From assembly GCF_035317345.1 (NCBI RefSeq), contig NZ_JAYKTU010000002.1: 64,000 nt of DNA. The stretch is one strand, 5' to 3'. The DNA is from Cellvibrio fontiphilus. Its GTDB lineage: Bacteria > Pseudomonadota > Gammaproteobacteria > Pseudomonadales > Cellvibrionaceae. Position 1 is the stretch's first letter; every line of letters starts with the position of its first letter. Shown in pieces: positions 1 to 9,297 of this stretch. The position numbers were made by a program, and so were the translations under genes. The notes beneath the pieces are model-generated. The model ran no database searches and had not been told where the DNA came from. It worked only from the letters and a program-made list of their open reading frames with translations.

Positions 1-810
1 AGCCACCTCGCTCACCAATTTTTCACGTTCGCCCAAACTCAGCTCAATTTGGGTTTGTTGCAGCGCCAGTTGGTGTTTCTGGTGAGCAATTAACGCATCA
101 CTGGCATCAATATTTTCTGCAAGCTCTGCCATCTGTATTTGCAAACTATTATTTGTTACCTGTTGATTTTCAATGGCTGCACTTAACTCCTTCAGGGTTT
201 TTTCGCGGTTGCGCAATTGCTTTTGCAATGCAACCAAAGAAGCCTGCCCCTCGCGATAGAGACGTGCCACATCAATCTCGGTGCCACCACTTAGAATCAA
301 TTCAGACTGAACGCCCAACCCCTGATTAATAATGTTGGGTTTATTCACCTCAAATTTAAGCCGGCTTTTGCCTTCGCTCACAATATTAATCATTACCAAT
401 TGCTGATTGCCATAATCCTTGGTCACTAACAACACCGGCTTACCATCCAATGCATCGTACACATCTGTCATGGTTTTTTTATCGGCGCGCGCCAGGTACA
501 CCATCTGGAAATCCGCCAACTCCGCCAGGGTTTTTACCTGCCGATAAGTCACTCGCGCCCCATGAATCTTTACCCGTTCACGCATTCCTTCCAATTCCGC
601 GAGGAGCGCAGGATCAATATCGCCATAGAGCGCAATCGCAAACGAATCACGCGCACGCAACTGTGGCCAATCAATTTTTTTGGCAAAGTTATACAGGTAA
701 GAAGCAACAATTTTTTGCTCTTCCAGCGGCTGGGCATAAACCAGCGGCGTCAACAATAAAAAACTGAGCGTGAAGGAAAGAAACCTGGGTAGGCGAAATA
801 TAAAATGCAT
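1..810 (-). CDS. YfiR/HmsC-like (DUF4154) periplasmic protein, 3' end outside window
   Basis: I translated this from the ATG at 810; the frame stays open to base 1, giving the first 270 residues. A hydrophobic signal peptide ends near VYAQP. The following LEEQKIVASYLYNFAKKIDW stretch is typical of the YfiR/DUF4154 domain, which in Pseudomonas YfiR acts in the periplasm as a redox-sensitive repressor of a diguanylate cyclase. From about residue 190 the sequence turns into a Gln/Glu/Leu-rich coiled coil. In some gammaproteobacteria a YfiR domain plus coiled coil forms the sensory front of a hybrid histidine kinase, so this may be the input end of a larger kinase; that part is inference. The Shine-Dalgarno is weak (AATTCCT). 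It sits downstream of the 909-3441 genes on the same strand. Confidence 0.7.
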   Translation of the reverse strand, partial: MHFIFRLPRFLSFTLSFLLLTPLVYAQPLEEQKIVASYLYNFAKKIDWPQLRARDSFAIALYGDIDPALLAELEGMRERVKIHGARVTYRQVKTLAELADFQMVYLARADKKTMTDVYDALDGKPVLLVTKDYGNQQLVMINIVSEGKSRLKFEVNKPNIINQGLGVQSELILSGGTEIDVARLYREGQASLVALQKQLRNREKTLKELSAAIENQQVTNNSLQIQMAELAENIDASDALIAHQKHQLALQQTQIELSLGEREKLVSEVA

Positions 811-861
811 AGGAATTTTTATTATGTAATAAACCCGGAAGCGATGAGGCAGAGCTAGCAA

Positions 862-901
862 CCCACTAACCCCGCACCAACGGAATTAGTGGGATTTTTT
901 T
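862..901. terminator. Inverted repeat, possible terminator
   Basis: CCCACTAA (862-869) pairs with TTAGTGGG (886-893), and a T run follows at 895-901. The T run serves plus-strand transcripts better, but the hairpin lies just past the minus-strand gene ending at 909. It may act in both directions or mark the boundary before the YfiR-like gene. Confidence 0.5.
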
Positions 902-908
902 ACAAGAC

Positions 909-2486
909 TTACATATACGCCTTGGCAAACGCCGCTTTGGATTCCTGGATGTAGGCGCGCACTTTTACCGCGTGGGATTCCCATACAGCGCGGTCTTTGT
1001 CGTTGGTGAAAGGGTTTTGATCCTTGGCGACTGAGCGGTCGAACTTGTCGTAGAAAGTAATTACCGATGAGGCGATTTGATTGAAGCGCTCTTTGAAGGC
1101 CTGGGTTTCCTCCATAGTGCGGGTTGCTTTCATCATAAACTGGACAAATTCGGTGTTGGAGCTGGAAAAATTCTGGTAACTCTCGGCTTGCACCATAAAG
1201 TAATTATTAATTTCTTCCAGTGCCGCCGCGCGCACCGGTTCCTCTTTACTCATCACGCGGTTGTAATTTTCTTTACCGCGCCCCATACCGCCAGCAATCA
1301 GCGATTCTTTCAAATGCTTATCCAGATCTTTGCGGAATTTATCCACTTCGCGTTGGATATCCAGTAAATCTTTATCCAGTGCCGTAACCGTATTAAGTTC
1401 TTTTTCAATTTCACCGAGGAAGGTTTCGGTTTTTTTGAAAGTCTCCAAACCATTGGCTTCAGCAAATTTACGCGCTTTACGGTCGATACCTGCGTTTTCG
1501 TAGGATGAGCGATCAAACGCGGTGGCGACTATGGTTTTGAAGGGCTCGGCAAACGCCGCATAGGTGCCATTAGTCATAATATTCAAGGTGGCGGTGGCAA
1601 TATCACCCAGCGGGCGCAACATGGAATCCATACGCGCCTTTTGAATGGGCGATGCCACAGTGCGCACATCATTCACTACGCCTTTAAACGTTTGGTAGCC
1701 AAGCGGATTGGCCATTTTTCCGCGCTCTGATGTAGCGAGCACTAGCGTCACGCTGGAGTAGATACCATTGGCATATTCCAGATACTGGCGCTGTACATCC
1801 ACCTGTGCGGCGTAATTTTTACCCAAAGTGCGCAACGCATCGGCTTGCACCTGATAATTTTTATCGTCGCGCAGTTTGCCGAGCACTTCCGCTATCACTT
1901 TTTCCTGATTTTTTTGCAGTGCGGTATCGAGCAATATTTTTTCTACGCGCAAATCATCAATCCACAATTGACCATTTTGCACTTCAATATCCAGGCGCAA
2001 AAACTTTTTACCCGGATCGTCGATGGAAACCCGTTTGGCGTAGTACTCGGCAGTGTCATTATTACCATTGATGCGCCCTACATTAACCCAGCCGCTGTCA
2101 CTGTTCTGGCTGGTCGCTACTAATACATTGATTTTGTATTGCGTTGCGGGCGATGAAGTTTTGAGCCACAGCTCCAGCGTACCCTGTTCACTTAAACTGA
2201 TGCGGCTGCGCACCGAGGCCTCGCCCTGTTCGATAAGCAGTGCACCACTTCCAGTGCGCGCATCTGTCTCGACAATATTAGCACCATACATCAGTGCCCA
2301 CTGTTTGCTGTCATTACCGGCTTCAAAACCGTTTTTAAAAATAACGGATTTTTGTTGCGCGGCGAGCGGCATAGCAAACAATGCGGCCAAGACCAAGGCC
2401 GCAGGGCGAACCAATGCCGGGAGCAATCGCGGGCGGCGAGTACTGGCACAATCTACGCCAGGTTTGATTGCAGTTTTCGTTTGCAT
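909..2486 (-). CDS. Secreted protein: beta-sandwich-like N-terminus plus long helical C-terminus, function unknown
   Basis: I do not recognise the family. The start is the ATG at 2486, with GGAG about 11 bases upstream; an upstream extension in this frame would overlap the preceding gene. It encodes 525 residues. A signal peptide (LVLAALFAMPLAAQQ) ends near residue 45. Residues about 50-180 alternate polar and hydrophobic in the manner of a LamG/CBM-like jelly roll (SLSEQGTLELWLKTSS, RLDIEVQNGQLWIDDLRVEK). From about 190 to the end it is lysine- and glutamate-rich helix with coiled-coil character. It starts 28 bases after the NodB-like gene, so the two are probably co-transcribed. A carbohydrate- or envelope-binding role is possible but unproven. 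Confidence 0.7.
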   Translation of the reverse strand: MQTKTAIKPGVDCASTRRPRLLPALVRPAALVLAALFAMPLAAQQKSVIFKNGFEAGNDSKQWALMYGANIVETDARTGSGALLIEQGEASVRSRISLSEQGTLELWLKTSSPATQYKINVLVATSQNSDSGWVNVGRINGNNDTAEYYAKRVSIDDPGKKFLRLDIEVQNGQLWIDDLRVEKILLDTALQKNQEKVIAEVLGKLRDDKNYQVQADALRTLGKNYAAQVDVQRQYLEYANGIYSSVTLVLATSERGKMANPLGYQTFKGVVNDVRTVASPIQKARMDSMLRPLGDIATATLNIMTNGTYAAFAEPFKTIVATAFDRSSYENAGIDRKARKFAEANGLETFKKTETFLGEIEKELNTVTALDKDLLDIQREVDKFRKDLDKHLKESLIAGGMGRGKENYNRVMSKEEPVRAAALEEINNYFMVQAESYQNFSSSNTEFVQFMMKATRTMEETQAFKERFNQIASSVITFYDKFDRSVAKDQNPFTNDKDRAVWESHAVKVRAYIQESKAAFAKAYM

Positions 2487-2514
2487 CTGGTTTAAAACTC
2501 CCTCAACAACACAA

Positions 2515-3441
2515 TTAGTTTTCAAGTAAACCGGGAATACGGTTTTGTAAAAATTCATCCACAGTCGCTTTGCGCTCACCCAGCGTGCGCGGGTAAGCCA
2601 CGCCACTGTCAGGCAAACCAGTGACTGCCGGCCACACACTATTAGCACCCCAGCCGGAATGGAATAAAGGGTTGGCTATGGGTGCATCCAACAACCGCCG
2701 GGCGGTTGTTAATTGCCAACCCTTTTCAACCAATTTGTCCACCAGGGCCACAATAAAATACGCAGCCAAATCATTCTCCTGCAACACCAGGGTTTGTGGT
2801 GGTGAATAACCCAGAAGGTTGAACGCAAGGGCATCCTGCTGCTGCAGCGACTGGGTAAGCAACTCTACGTAGGCTGACTCCAAGGCTGCCATATTTACCG
2901 GGCGATTGCGTTTTACCCGCGCTTGATACAGCTGGTTTAAATAGGCATCCACACCGCGCCAGGAATTAAAGTTGGTGAACGCAGGGCGATAACCGCGCTC
3001 GGCCAAAAAATCGATCAAACCGCGCTGGATACTGCGATCGCCCCGCTCATGTAGATAGGAGAAATGCACATGTTGTTGGTAACCGCTGTAGGGCGACAAC
3101 AAGCGGTTCGCTTTAAGAATTCCCACTTCGTAAACATAAAGGTCGCCCTTGCTTACCAAGCTGTGGTTATAGCCCGCATTAACCAATAAATGGCCGCGCT
3201 CACTGTAAAGCTGCAGGCGAGCTTTGTCTTTGCTATCTAACGCGCGCGGCTGCACCAGAAACATTGCCTGGGGTACGGCGGCCATGGCCAGGTTGCGCAT
3301 CAGCATTTGCGAGCGCGCCATTGCATCCAGCGAGGAGGATGGTTGCAAGCTATTTTCAAACACTATAACCAGCTCGCGCGCCTGGGCCGCAAGGCTGGTG
3401 ACCAGCATTAAAAAACCGATAAGGCTATAGCGTTTAATCAC
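2515..3441 (-). CDS. Polysaccharide-deacetylase-like (NodB-fold) exported protein, catalytic motifs not evident
   Basis: A signal peptide (RYSLIGFLMLVTSLAAQA) leads into a roughly 290-residue domain beginning ELVIVFENS. Stretches such as ARLQLYSERGHLLVNAGYNH and GLIDFLAERGYRPAFTNF resemble the NodB/DUF2334 barrel of polysaccharide deacetylases. I do not see the usual metal-binding Asp-Asp and HxxxH motifs, so it may be non-catalytic or a divergent relative. I chose the GTG at 3441 because it places a clean signal peptide at the N-terminus; a TTG at 3489 would add 16 residues, and neither has a strong ribosome site. It is followed 28 bases later by the unknown secreted protein at 909-2486. Confidence 0.55.
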   Translation of the reverse strand: MIKRYSLIGFLMLVTSLAAQARELVIVFENSLQPSSSLDAMARSQMLMRNLAMAAVPQAMFLVQPRALDSKDKARLQLYSERGHLLVNAGYNHSLVSKGDLYVYEVGILKANRLLSPYSGYQQHVHFSYLHERGDRSIQRGLIDFLAERGYRPAFTNFNSWRGVDAYLNQLYQARVKRNRPVNMAALESAYVELLTQSLQQQDALAFNLLGYSPPQTLVLQENDLAAYFIVALVDKLVEKGWQLTTARRLLDAPIANPLFHSGWGANSVWPAVTGLPDSGVAYPRTLGERKATVDEFLQNRIPGLLEN

Positions 3442-3557
3442 AATCGGTACTCGCACCTGGGTAAAAATGTGGCGACAAGCATAAGCCAAAGCAGACTATA
3501 GGTCATCGTATGAATGGAGAATTAATAACCAGCCGCGCGCGCATCAGCAGGCGATAA

Positions 3558-3594
3558 ATACTAAAAAAGCACCGGTGCGGTGCTTTTTTAGTAT
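3558..3594. terminator. Bidirectional rho-independent terminator
   Basis: ATACTAAAAAAGCACC (3558-3573) is the exact reverse complement of GGTGCTTTTTTAGTAT (3579-3594), with a 5-base loop. A and T runs flank the GC core on both sides. It ends minus-strand transcription from the DUF3617 gene. Confidence 0.85.
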
Positions 3595-3620
3595 CTTTCC
3601 AGGGCGTTTGCCAACAGCAA

Positions 3621-4271
3621 TCAAGGCTGCTCATCCGGTTGAATTGAACCACAATCGCTGCCCAGCCAACTGCCTTCCACCGCCACACTGATGTTGTGGG
3701 TTTGTCCGTTGATGGTCTGGGTCATCACCCCGGTGCCTGAGTAGCGTTTGGGTGAGCTGAAGGTAATTTCCGCTTCGCTGCGCGATGGATTTTCACCGCC
3801 GCACTCCTGCAGGGACTTAAAGCGATTTTTGCTCACCTGGGTAAGGCTGTGGGTGCATTCATCGCCTTCTTCAAAACCCATTTCACCGGAATCAATTTGT
3901 GCCTGGGTCACACACTGCTTGGTAGTGATGCCCTCTTTGGTCATGCTGACCTGATCATTCTTGAAATTCATTCCCTCGTCGGTGATCTCCATGCCCGATT
4001 GTGCCATCAAGGCTTCCATCTGTTTGCGCTGCTCTGGCGGCATAGCGGCAAATTGTTTTTTCATCTCCTCCATAGCGGCTTCCATCTGCCCGGATTGCAT
4101 CTGTTGCATTTGCTCCGCACCGTCGCCGGTATAGCGCATTTTGCTTTCCCACAAGCCGGGGCTCATATCCACATCCAAGGGCTTGGCAAAAGCCGGGATA
4201 GCCATAGAGACCAATGCAACTGCAGCGAGGGCTTCTGCAATAGGCGAGGTAAATAGCGATAGTGATTTCAC
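3621..4271 (-). CDS. DUF3617 family exported protein
   Basis: The start is the GTG at 4271, with AAGGAG six bases upstream, a textbook site; 216 residues. A signal peptide ends at AFA-KPLDVD. The mature start DVDMSPGLWESKMRY is the hallmark of DUF3617 (proteins that 'P-G-L-W-E'). A Met/Gln-rich helical insert follows (QMQQMQSGQMEAAMEEMKKQ), then paired cysteines (KQCVTQAQ, DECTHS, QECGG, SDCGS) that probably form disulfides in the periplasm. Family function is unknown. It has its own terminator at 3558-3594 and appears to be a single-gene unit downstream of the GH95 gene. Confidence 0.85.
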   Translation of the reverse strand: MKSLSLFTSPIAEALAAVALVSMAIPAFAKPLDVDMSPGLWESKMRYTGDGAEQMQQMQSGQMEAAMEEMKKQFAAMPPEQRKQMEALMAQSGMEITDEGMNFKNDQVSMTKEGITTKQCVTQAQIDSGEMGFEEGDECTHSLTQVSKNRFKSLQECGGENPSRSEAEITFSSPKRYSGTGVMTQTINGQTHNISVAVEGSWLGSDCGSIQPDEQP

Positions 4272-4417
4272 GGTTAACTCCTTGGTTTTTCCATTAACGT
4301 TGTGTAACTGGATTGATCTATGCGATGCGCAAACAGGGCTGATGTTATAGAACTGCAAGGCTGAATATATCATTAACCGGCAACAAAGCATCCCTGCCGT
4401 GTCACACCGCGCCGGGG

Positions 4418-6922
4418 TTAATGACCAGCGGGCGAGTGCCACTCCAGAACCTGCCCAGCGTTGGTCGCTACATCAATCAGGTAGGTATTAGCCAGGGATA
4501 AAAGCGGCACCACTTTTTGAGTATTGATAATGGGCGGCTTGATTTTCGCCTGGGCATAAAACGCATTAGGATTGGGCTTATTTGCGGCAACTTTTTTCAC
4601 TTTTAAACCTTTCACCTCAGGCAGTGGTGTATGGGTGCGCAAACGCAAATTCCCGCCCAATCGCGAATGAATTTTTAATGACTGTATCTGGCCTTTTTCC
4701 CAGCGCATATCCACCACAAAACCACCGCGCATTAACAAGCCTTTGACTTCACCCTCCGGCCAGGCGTGCGGCAGCGCTGGCAATAAATGCACCGCACCAT
4801 CGTGGCTCTGCGCCAACATTTCCACCATGCCCGAGGTGAAGCCAAAATTGCCATCAATTTGAAACGGCGGATGCGCATCAAACATATTGGGATAGGTGCC
4901 GCCACTTTCGTTGACGCTGCCGTCGAGTGTCATGGCCGGGCTGATTTGCTCACGCATAAGTTTTAACGCGCGGTCGCCATCCAGCAGGCGCGCCCATAAA
5001 TTAATTTTCCAATTCATCGACCAACCGGTGGAGGGATCGCCGCGCTGTTCCATAGTCACCCGCGCTGCACTGAATAATTCCGGTGAATTAACAGGCGAAA
5101 TTTGATTGCTGGGAAACAGGCCATACAGATGCGAAATATGGCGATGTTTATCCTGCGGGTGATCCCAGTCCTCCAGCCATTCCTGCAATTGGTGATATTG
5201 GCCAATTTGCATGGGTGGCAGGCGCGAGAGGATTTTTTTCCAGGCCGCAAGGCGCGGTTTATCTTCACCGAGTATTTGCGCGGCGGCGATAGTGTTGGAA
5301 AACAAATCAAACAAAAGCTGGTTATCCATAGTCACACCCGCCGCAATTTTAGTCCCCGTTGCAACAGGTGCATTTTCCGGTGACATAGAAGGTGACACTA
5401 TGAGCCAGGTTTGATCGGGTGAAAATTTATCAGGCGACTCAATCAAAAAATCCTCAAAAAATTCCACGGCGGATTTCATGACCGGATAAACACTGGCGAG
5501 GTAATTTTTATCGCCCGAATATAAATATTTTTCCCATAAATGCTGGCTTAACCAGGCATTACTTGTTGGCCATGAACCCCAGGTATGATCCACACCGCCA
5601 GTAATGCGCCAGATATCGGTATTGTGGTGCGCCATCCAACCGCGCGCGCCGTACATGGTTTTTGCACTCTGTTGCCCGGTTTGCGCCAGCTCTTTTACCA
5701 TTTGAATAAATGGCTCATGTAACTCATTCAGCTGGGTCACTTCCGCCGGCCAGTAATTCATTTCTGCATTGATATTCAGGGTGTATTTGCTATCCCAGGG
5801 TGGGTCCATGCGATGGTTCCACAGACCCTGCAAATTGGCGGGTTGGCCACCGGGTTGCGATGAGGAAATTAATAAGTAGCGACCAAACTGGAAATACAAA
5901 CTGGCGAGTTCCGGGTCGTGCCGACTGGCAAATAAACGAATGCGGGTATCGGTTGGCTCACGGGAAAACTCACTGCGCCCCAAATGCAAACTAACACGAT
6001 CAAAATAGTGTTTATAAAAATCGCTATGCGCTTGTTTGCGCTGCTCATAATCAGCAGGATTGAATTGCGCCACAGCGCGGTTTAAATAACCCTGCGCGCG
6101 CATCAGGGCGTTGGCGCTGAGGTCCTGATAATTAACAAAGTTAGTGGCCATGGCGATTAAAATAATCACTGAGTCGGCATCCTTAACTTCAATACGCTGA
6201 TTATTTTTTGCAACCCGGCCCCCTGTTGCCATAACTTTGGCGAGCACCGCCAAGTTCACCTGGCCTTTAATGCCCTCGTGATCCTTGGACATACCTTGCA
6301 TTACCAGCGTGTCATTATTTTCGGTTGCAAATTGCATGTTGGCGGGGTGGGATAAATGGGCCGCAAAGGTTAATTGCCCCGGTTTACTCGCCGAGAGTTT
6401 TACCGCAATTACCTGATCCACAAAGGAGCTAAATATTTCGCGGGTATAAACCACATCGGCTACTTGATAGCGAGTAGTGGTTAGCGCTTTGCCTATATCC
6501 AGTTCGCGATAATAATGGCTGAATAATTTGTGTGCGGGAAATTCCAAATGCAAATTGCCCGCTGTTTGGTAGGGCATTCCATTTGAGCCCTGGCTGCTAA
6601 TGGTTTTAGTTGCCAGATTTTCGGCGGCCACATAGTCGCCACTGGCGATTAGCCGGCGAATTTCTGGCAGCGACGCCAGCGCTTCAGAATTCAAATTATT
6701 GTGCGGGCCACCGGCCCAAAAGGTGGATTCGTTCAACTGGATGTTGTCGCTGGTTACACCGCCATACACCATAGCGCCCAAACGCCCATTCCCCAGAGGC
6801 AAGGCCTCCTCCCAATGCTCGGCCGCCTGTTGGTACCAGAGAATATTAGGCTTGGCGGCGACAGTTAGACTAAAACAAGCCAGCAGCAGGCTGATAACAA
6901 AATAGGGCAGATATAATTTCAT
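4418..6922 (-). CDS. GH95 alpha-L-fucosidase (fucose island copy)
   Basis: An exported 834-residue enzyme expected to remove terminal alpha-1,2-linked L-fucose from plant glycans such as xyloglucan side chains. A signal peptide ends near VAAKP. The N-terminal GH95 signature HWEEALPLGNGRLGAMVYGG lies at about 36-55. Active-site motifs are LNINAEMNYWPAE (Asn383, Asn385), SPSMSPEN (Glu about 516), QEWLED (about 580) and FQIDGNFG (Asp690). In the characterised Bifidobacterium AfcA the catalytic set is Asn421, Asn423, Glu566 and Asp766; the two Asn and the Asp map clearly, and the Glu probably maps to SPEN. It lies 182 bases downstream of the SGNH esterase and leads straight into a fucose catabolic gene set, so its product sugar can be used directly. 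It is only distantly similar to the second GH95 protein at 38875-41328, so this is not a recent tandem copy. Confidence 0.93.
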   Translation of the reverse strand: MKLYLPYFVISLLLACFSLTVAAKPNILWYQQAAEHWEEALPLGNGRLGAMVYGGVTSDNIQLNESTFWAGGPHNNLNSEALASLPEIRRLIASGDYVAAENLATKTISSQGSNGMPYQTAGNLHLEFPAHKLFSHYYRELDIGKALTTTRYQVADVVYTREIFSSFVDQVIAVKLSASKPGQLTFAAHLSHPANMQFATENNDTLVMQGMSKDHEGIKGQVNLAVLAKVMATGGRVAKNNQRIEVKDADSVIILIAMATNFVNYQDLSANALMRAQGYLNRAVAQFNPADYEQRKQAHSDFYKHYFDRVSLHLGRSEFSREPTDTRIRLFASRHDPELASLYFQFGRYLLISSSQPGGQPANLQGLWNHRMDPPWDSKYTLNINAEMNYWPAEVTQLNELHEPFIQMVKELAQTGQQSAKTMYGARGWMAHHNTDIWRITGGVDHTWGSWPTSNAWLSQHLWEKYLYSGDKNYLASVYPVMKSAVEFFEDFLIESPDKFSPDQTWLIVSPSMSPENAPVATGTKIAAGVTMDNQLLFDLFSNTIAAAQILGEDKPRLAAWKKILSRLPPMQIGQYHQLQEWLEDWDHPQDKHRHISHLYGLFPSNQISPVNSPELFSAARVTMEQRGDPSTGWSMNWKINLWARLLDGDRALKLMREQISPAMTLDGSVNESGGTYPNMFDAHPPFQIDGNFGFTSGMVEMLAQSHDGAVHLLPALPHAWPEGEVKGLLMRGGFVVDMRWEKGQIQSLKIHSRLGGNLRLRTHTPLPEVKGLKVKKVAANKPNPNAFYAQAKIKPPIINTQKVVPLLSLANTYLIDVATNAGQVLEWHSPAGH

Positions 6923-7052
6923 AACGCAGTCTCGTGCAGTTGATTGTTGTTATTTGCCGACATTTATTTATTGGTATTTTTTATTGATATTTTTTTGATA
7001 GTTATTTGCCTATATTTTTGATGGTTATTTATTAATTATGTTTTTTAAACAA

Positions 7053-7072
7053 ACGGCGCCTGCAGGCGCCGT
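7053..7072 (-). terminator. Hairpin downstream of the SGNH esterase gene
   Basis: ACGGCGCC (7053-7060) pairs with GGCGCCGT (7065-7072) around a TGCA loop. On the minus strand it is followed by TTTGTTTAAAAAA. The remaining 6923-7052 is very A/T-rich with repeated TTATTTGCC and TTTTTGAT words and shows no gene. Confidence 0.7.
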
Positions 7073-7104
7073 GTTGTTATTTATTACAGGCATCCGCAAG
7101 CCGT

Positions 7105-8400
7105 TTACTTCAGCAGTTTTTGCAAATGCGGCTCCAGCGCCTCTGCCCAGAGGTCGTAACCCTTTTCATTGGGGTGCAATAAATCCGGCATTATCGCTTT
7201 TGGCAAAACACCCTCAGGCGTTAAAAAAACTGAATTGATATTGGCAAAAAATACGCGCTTGTTATCCGCATACTGTTGAATAATGGCATTCACATCTTCA
7301 TTAATTTTACGTAAATCACCATCTGGTTTTTCGTCGCGCGGGAAAATTGCCAAGAGTAAAATTTTGGTATTTGGCTGGCGTTGCTGTATTTCAGCAATCA
7401 ATCGTTTGATACCAGCAGCGGTGGTTGCCGGGTTTTCCTGGCGATGACCGGTATTATTGGTGCCTATCATCATCACGACCAATTTGGGTGACATATTATC
7501 CAGCGCACCATGTTGCAAACGCCACAGCACATTCTCGGTGCGGTCGCCACCAAAACCTATGGCAAAAGCATTGCGCTGGGCATAGTGCTTTTGCCAGGTA
7601 GCCGCACCTTCTTTCTCCCAGCCCTGGGTGATGGAGTCGCCAATAAATAACAAATCAATTTTTCCACCCTTGGCGGCAATCGCTTTCGCGTCTGCGAGTT
7701 TTTGCTCGTGGCGCGGCAGCCACCAATCTATCGACCACCACTCATTCAACATCCCGGGTGTTACCGATACCGTTTGATAATCCGGGCACTGGTGCAACGC
7801 AACATTGTCAGGCGCTGAGGCCAATAAATTCACATTAGCAACCGACACATCACCCTTGCCCCCTACTTCCAGTGCAAAGGGCATAGTGGTTTTACTGAAA
7901 TCATCCTGCTGCTGTTTGAAACAAGCCAGCGGCACATACACTTTGCTCCAGCCTTTGCCGCGCAATTCGCGCGCGGCCATAGTGAATGGCACCAAGCGCC
8001 CGCAATTTTCCGGCTGGCATTCCATTTTGAAAGAGACGCCGCCTTTTTCCAGCTCATTGATTTTAATATCCAGCGCTAACACACCTTGTTTCATCATAGC
8101 TGCAAGGTTTAACGGTGCTCCGGCCTCCAATGTCATGCCCGCACGCCACGTATCTTGCCAGCTGAAGGTGAGCACATCGGCAGAGTTATCTTTGCCGCTG
8201 ATTTGCAGCTTTACATCGCCCTTGGGCAAGCTTGCGGCAGCAGTGGTAATTTTTTGTTGCTGCTCGGGGTTTTCAATAAATAATTGCCAGCCAGATAAAG
8301 GCTGGTTGTTATAGAGCGCGATATTTTCTGCAGCCAAAATAGATGCTGAAAATAAACTGGCCGCGAGCAACAATAATTTGCTTGATGTATTTGTTTTCAC
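7105..8400 (-). CDS. Exported two-domain SGNH/GDSL esterase with N-terminal ExoP-like beta domain
   Basis: 431 residues with a signal peptide ending near ILAAEN. Residues about 25-200 form a galactose-binding-like beta domain similar to the accessory domain of Cellvibrio/Saccharophagus GH3 enzymes (LTFSWQDTWRAGMTLE, KGWSKVYVPLACF). Residues about 245-431 are an SGNH hydrolase: block I IDLLFIGDSITQGW (Ser256), block III GTNNTGH (Asn315), block V DLLHPNEKGYDLW (Asp406, His409). This family includes acetyl esterases, so deacetylation of fucosylated or galactosylated side chains is a reasonable inference. It lies between the fucosidase and the diketo-acid hydrolase on the same strand, 33 bases after the latter. 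Confidence 0.85.
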   Translation of the reverse strand: MKTNTSSKLLLLAASLFSASILAAENIALYNNQPLSGWQLFIENPEQQQKITTAAASLPKGDVKLQISGKDNSADVLTFSWQDTWRAGMTLEAGAPLNLAAMMKQGVLALDIKINELEKGGVSFKMECQPENCGRLVPFTMAARELRGKGWSKVYVPLACFKQQQDDFSKTTMPFALEVGGKGDVSVANVNLLASAPDNVALHQCPDYQTVSVTPGMLNEWWSIDWWLPRHEQKLADAKAIAAKGGKIDLLFIGDSITQGWEKEGAATWQKHYAQRNAFAIGFGGDRTENVLWRLQHGALDNMSPKLVVMMIGTNNTGHRQENPATTAAGIKRLIAEIQQRQPNTKILLLAIFPRDEKPDGDLRKINEDVNAIIQQYADNKRVFFANINSVFLTPEGVLPKAIMPDLLHPNEKGYDLWAEALEPHLQKLLK

Positions 8401-8433
8401 AATTACTCCTCGTTTTGTTATTAAATTTTTTAC

Positions 8434-9279
8434 TCAGGCATCTACCACGAGTTGTTTTTGCGTTCCCATTCCCTCAATGCCTAACTCGATCACATCACCC
8501 GCGTTTAAATACACCGGTGGTTTTTGCCCCAGGCCAACACCCGGTGGCGTGCCCGTGCTGATGACATCGCCCGGTTGCAGACTCATAAATTGCGAGAGGT
8601 AATGCACTAGAAATTGCGGGCTAAACACCATTTGATCGGTTGAGCCATTTTGAAAGGTCTTGCCATTAACCTTGAGCCATAAGTGCAAATCCAATGGATT
8701 TTTCACGTCATCACGCGTAACTAAAAATGGGCCAATCGGGCCAAAGCTGTCGCAGCCTTTACCCTTATCCCATTGGCCACCGGGCCGCTCCAATTGAAAA
8801 TTGCGCTCGGATACATCGTTAACTACACAATAACCGGCGATGTAATCCATAGCTTCATCCAGTTCGACATAACTGGCGTGTTTGCCGATCACAAAACCCA
8901 ACTCCACCTCCCAGTCGAGTTTGGTGGAGTTGCGCGGTTTAATTACATTGTCGTTGGGGCCAGTAATCGCACTGGTCGCTTTCATAAACACCACCGGTTC
9001 AGATGGCACTGCCACACCTGATTCAGCAGCGTGATCGGCATAATTCAAACCGATACAAATAAATTTACCCACATTGTTCACGCAAGAGCCAAAACGTGTG
9101 CCTTCGGGCACCAAGGGCAAGCTTGCCAACTCCAGCGCGGCAATTTTTTTCAGTGCCTCATCATTAATAGCAGCGCCATTAATATCAGCGATAACACCCG
9201 ACAAATCGCGCAACTGCCCGCCGCTATCAACCACACCCGGTTTTTCCTGACCGGGATTGCCGTGACGAAATAATTTCAT
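8434..9279 (-). CDS. Fumarylacetoacetate hydrolase family protein, probable 2,4-diketo-3-deoxy-L-fuconate hydrolase
   Basis: 281 residues of the FAH/COG0179 family, near full family length. Visible motifs are ICIGLNYADHAAESG, EPVVFMKATSAITGPND, the metal-ligand stretch DWEVELGFVIG, and the C-terminal DVISTGTPPGVGLG. In the non-phosphorylative fucose pathway described for Xanthomonas and mammals, this enzyme splits 2,4-diketo-3-deoxyfuconate into pyruvate and L-lactate. The neighbours (SDR, sugar-acid dehydratase, aldo-keto reductase, FucP) make that assignment likely; rhamnose pathway homologs are very similar, so the exact stereochemistry is inferred from context. It is cytoplasmic and 18 bases downstream of the SDR gene. 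Confidence 0.85.
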   Translation of the reverse strand: MKLFRHGNPGQEKPGVVDSGGQLRDLSGVIADINGAAINDEALKKIAALELASLPLVPEGTRFGSCVNNVGKFICIGLNYADHAAESGVAVPSEPVVFMKATSAITGPNDNVIKPRNSTKLDWEVELGFVIGKHASYVELDEAMDYIAGYCVVNDVSERNFQLERPGGQWDKGKGCDSFGPIGPFLVTRDDVKNPLDLHLWLKVNGKTFQNGSTDQMVFSPQFLVHYLSQFMSLQPGDVISTGTPPGVGLGQKPPVYLNAGDVIELGIEGMGTQKQLVVDA

Positions 9280-9297
9280 GTCGTGTATTCCAGAAAA

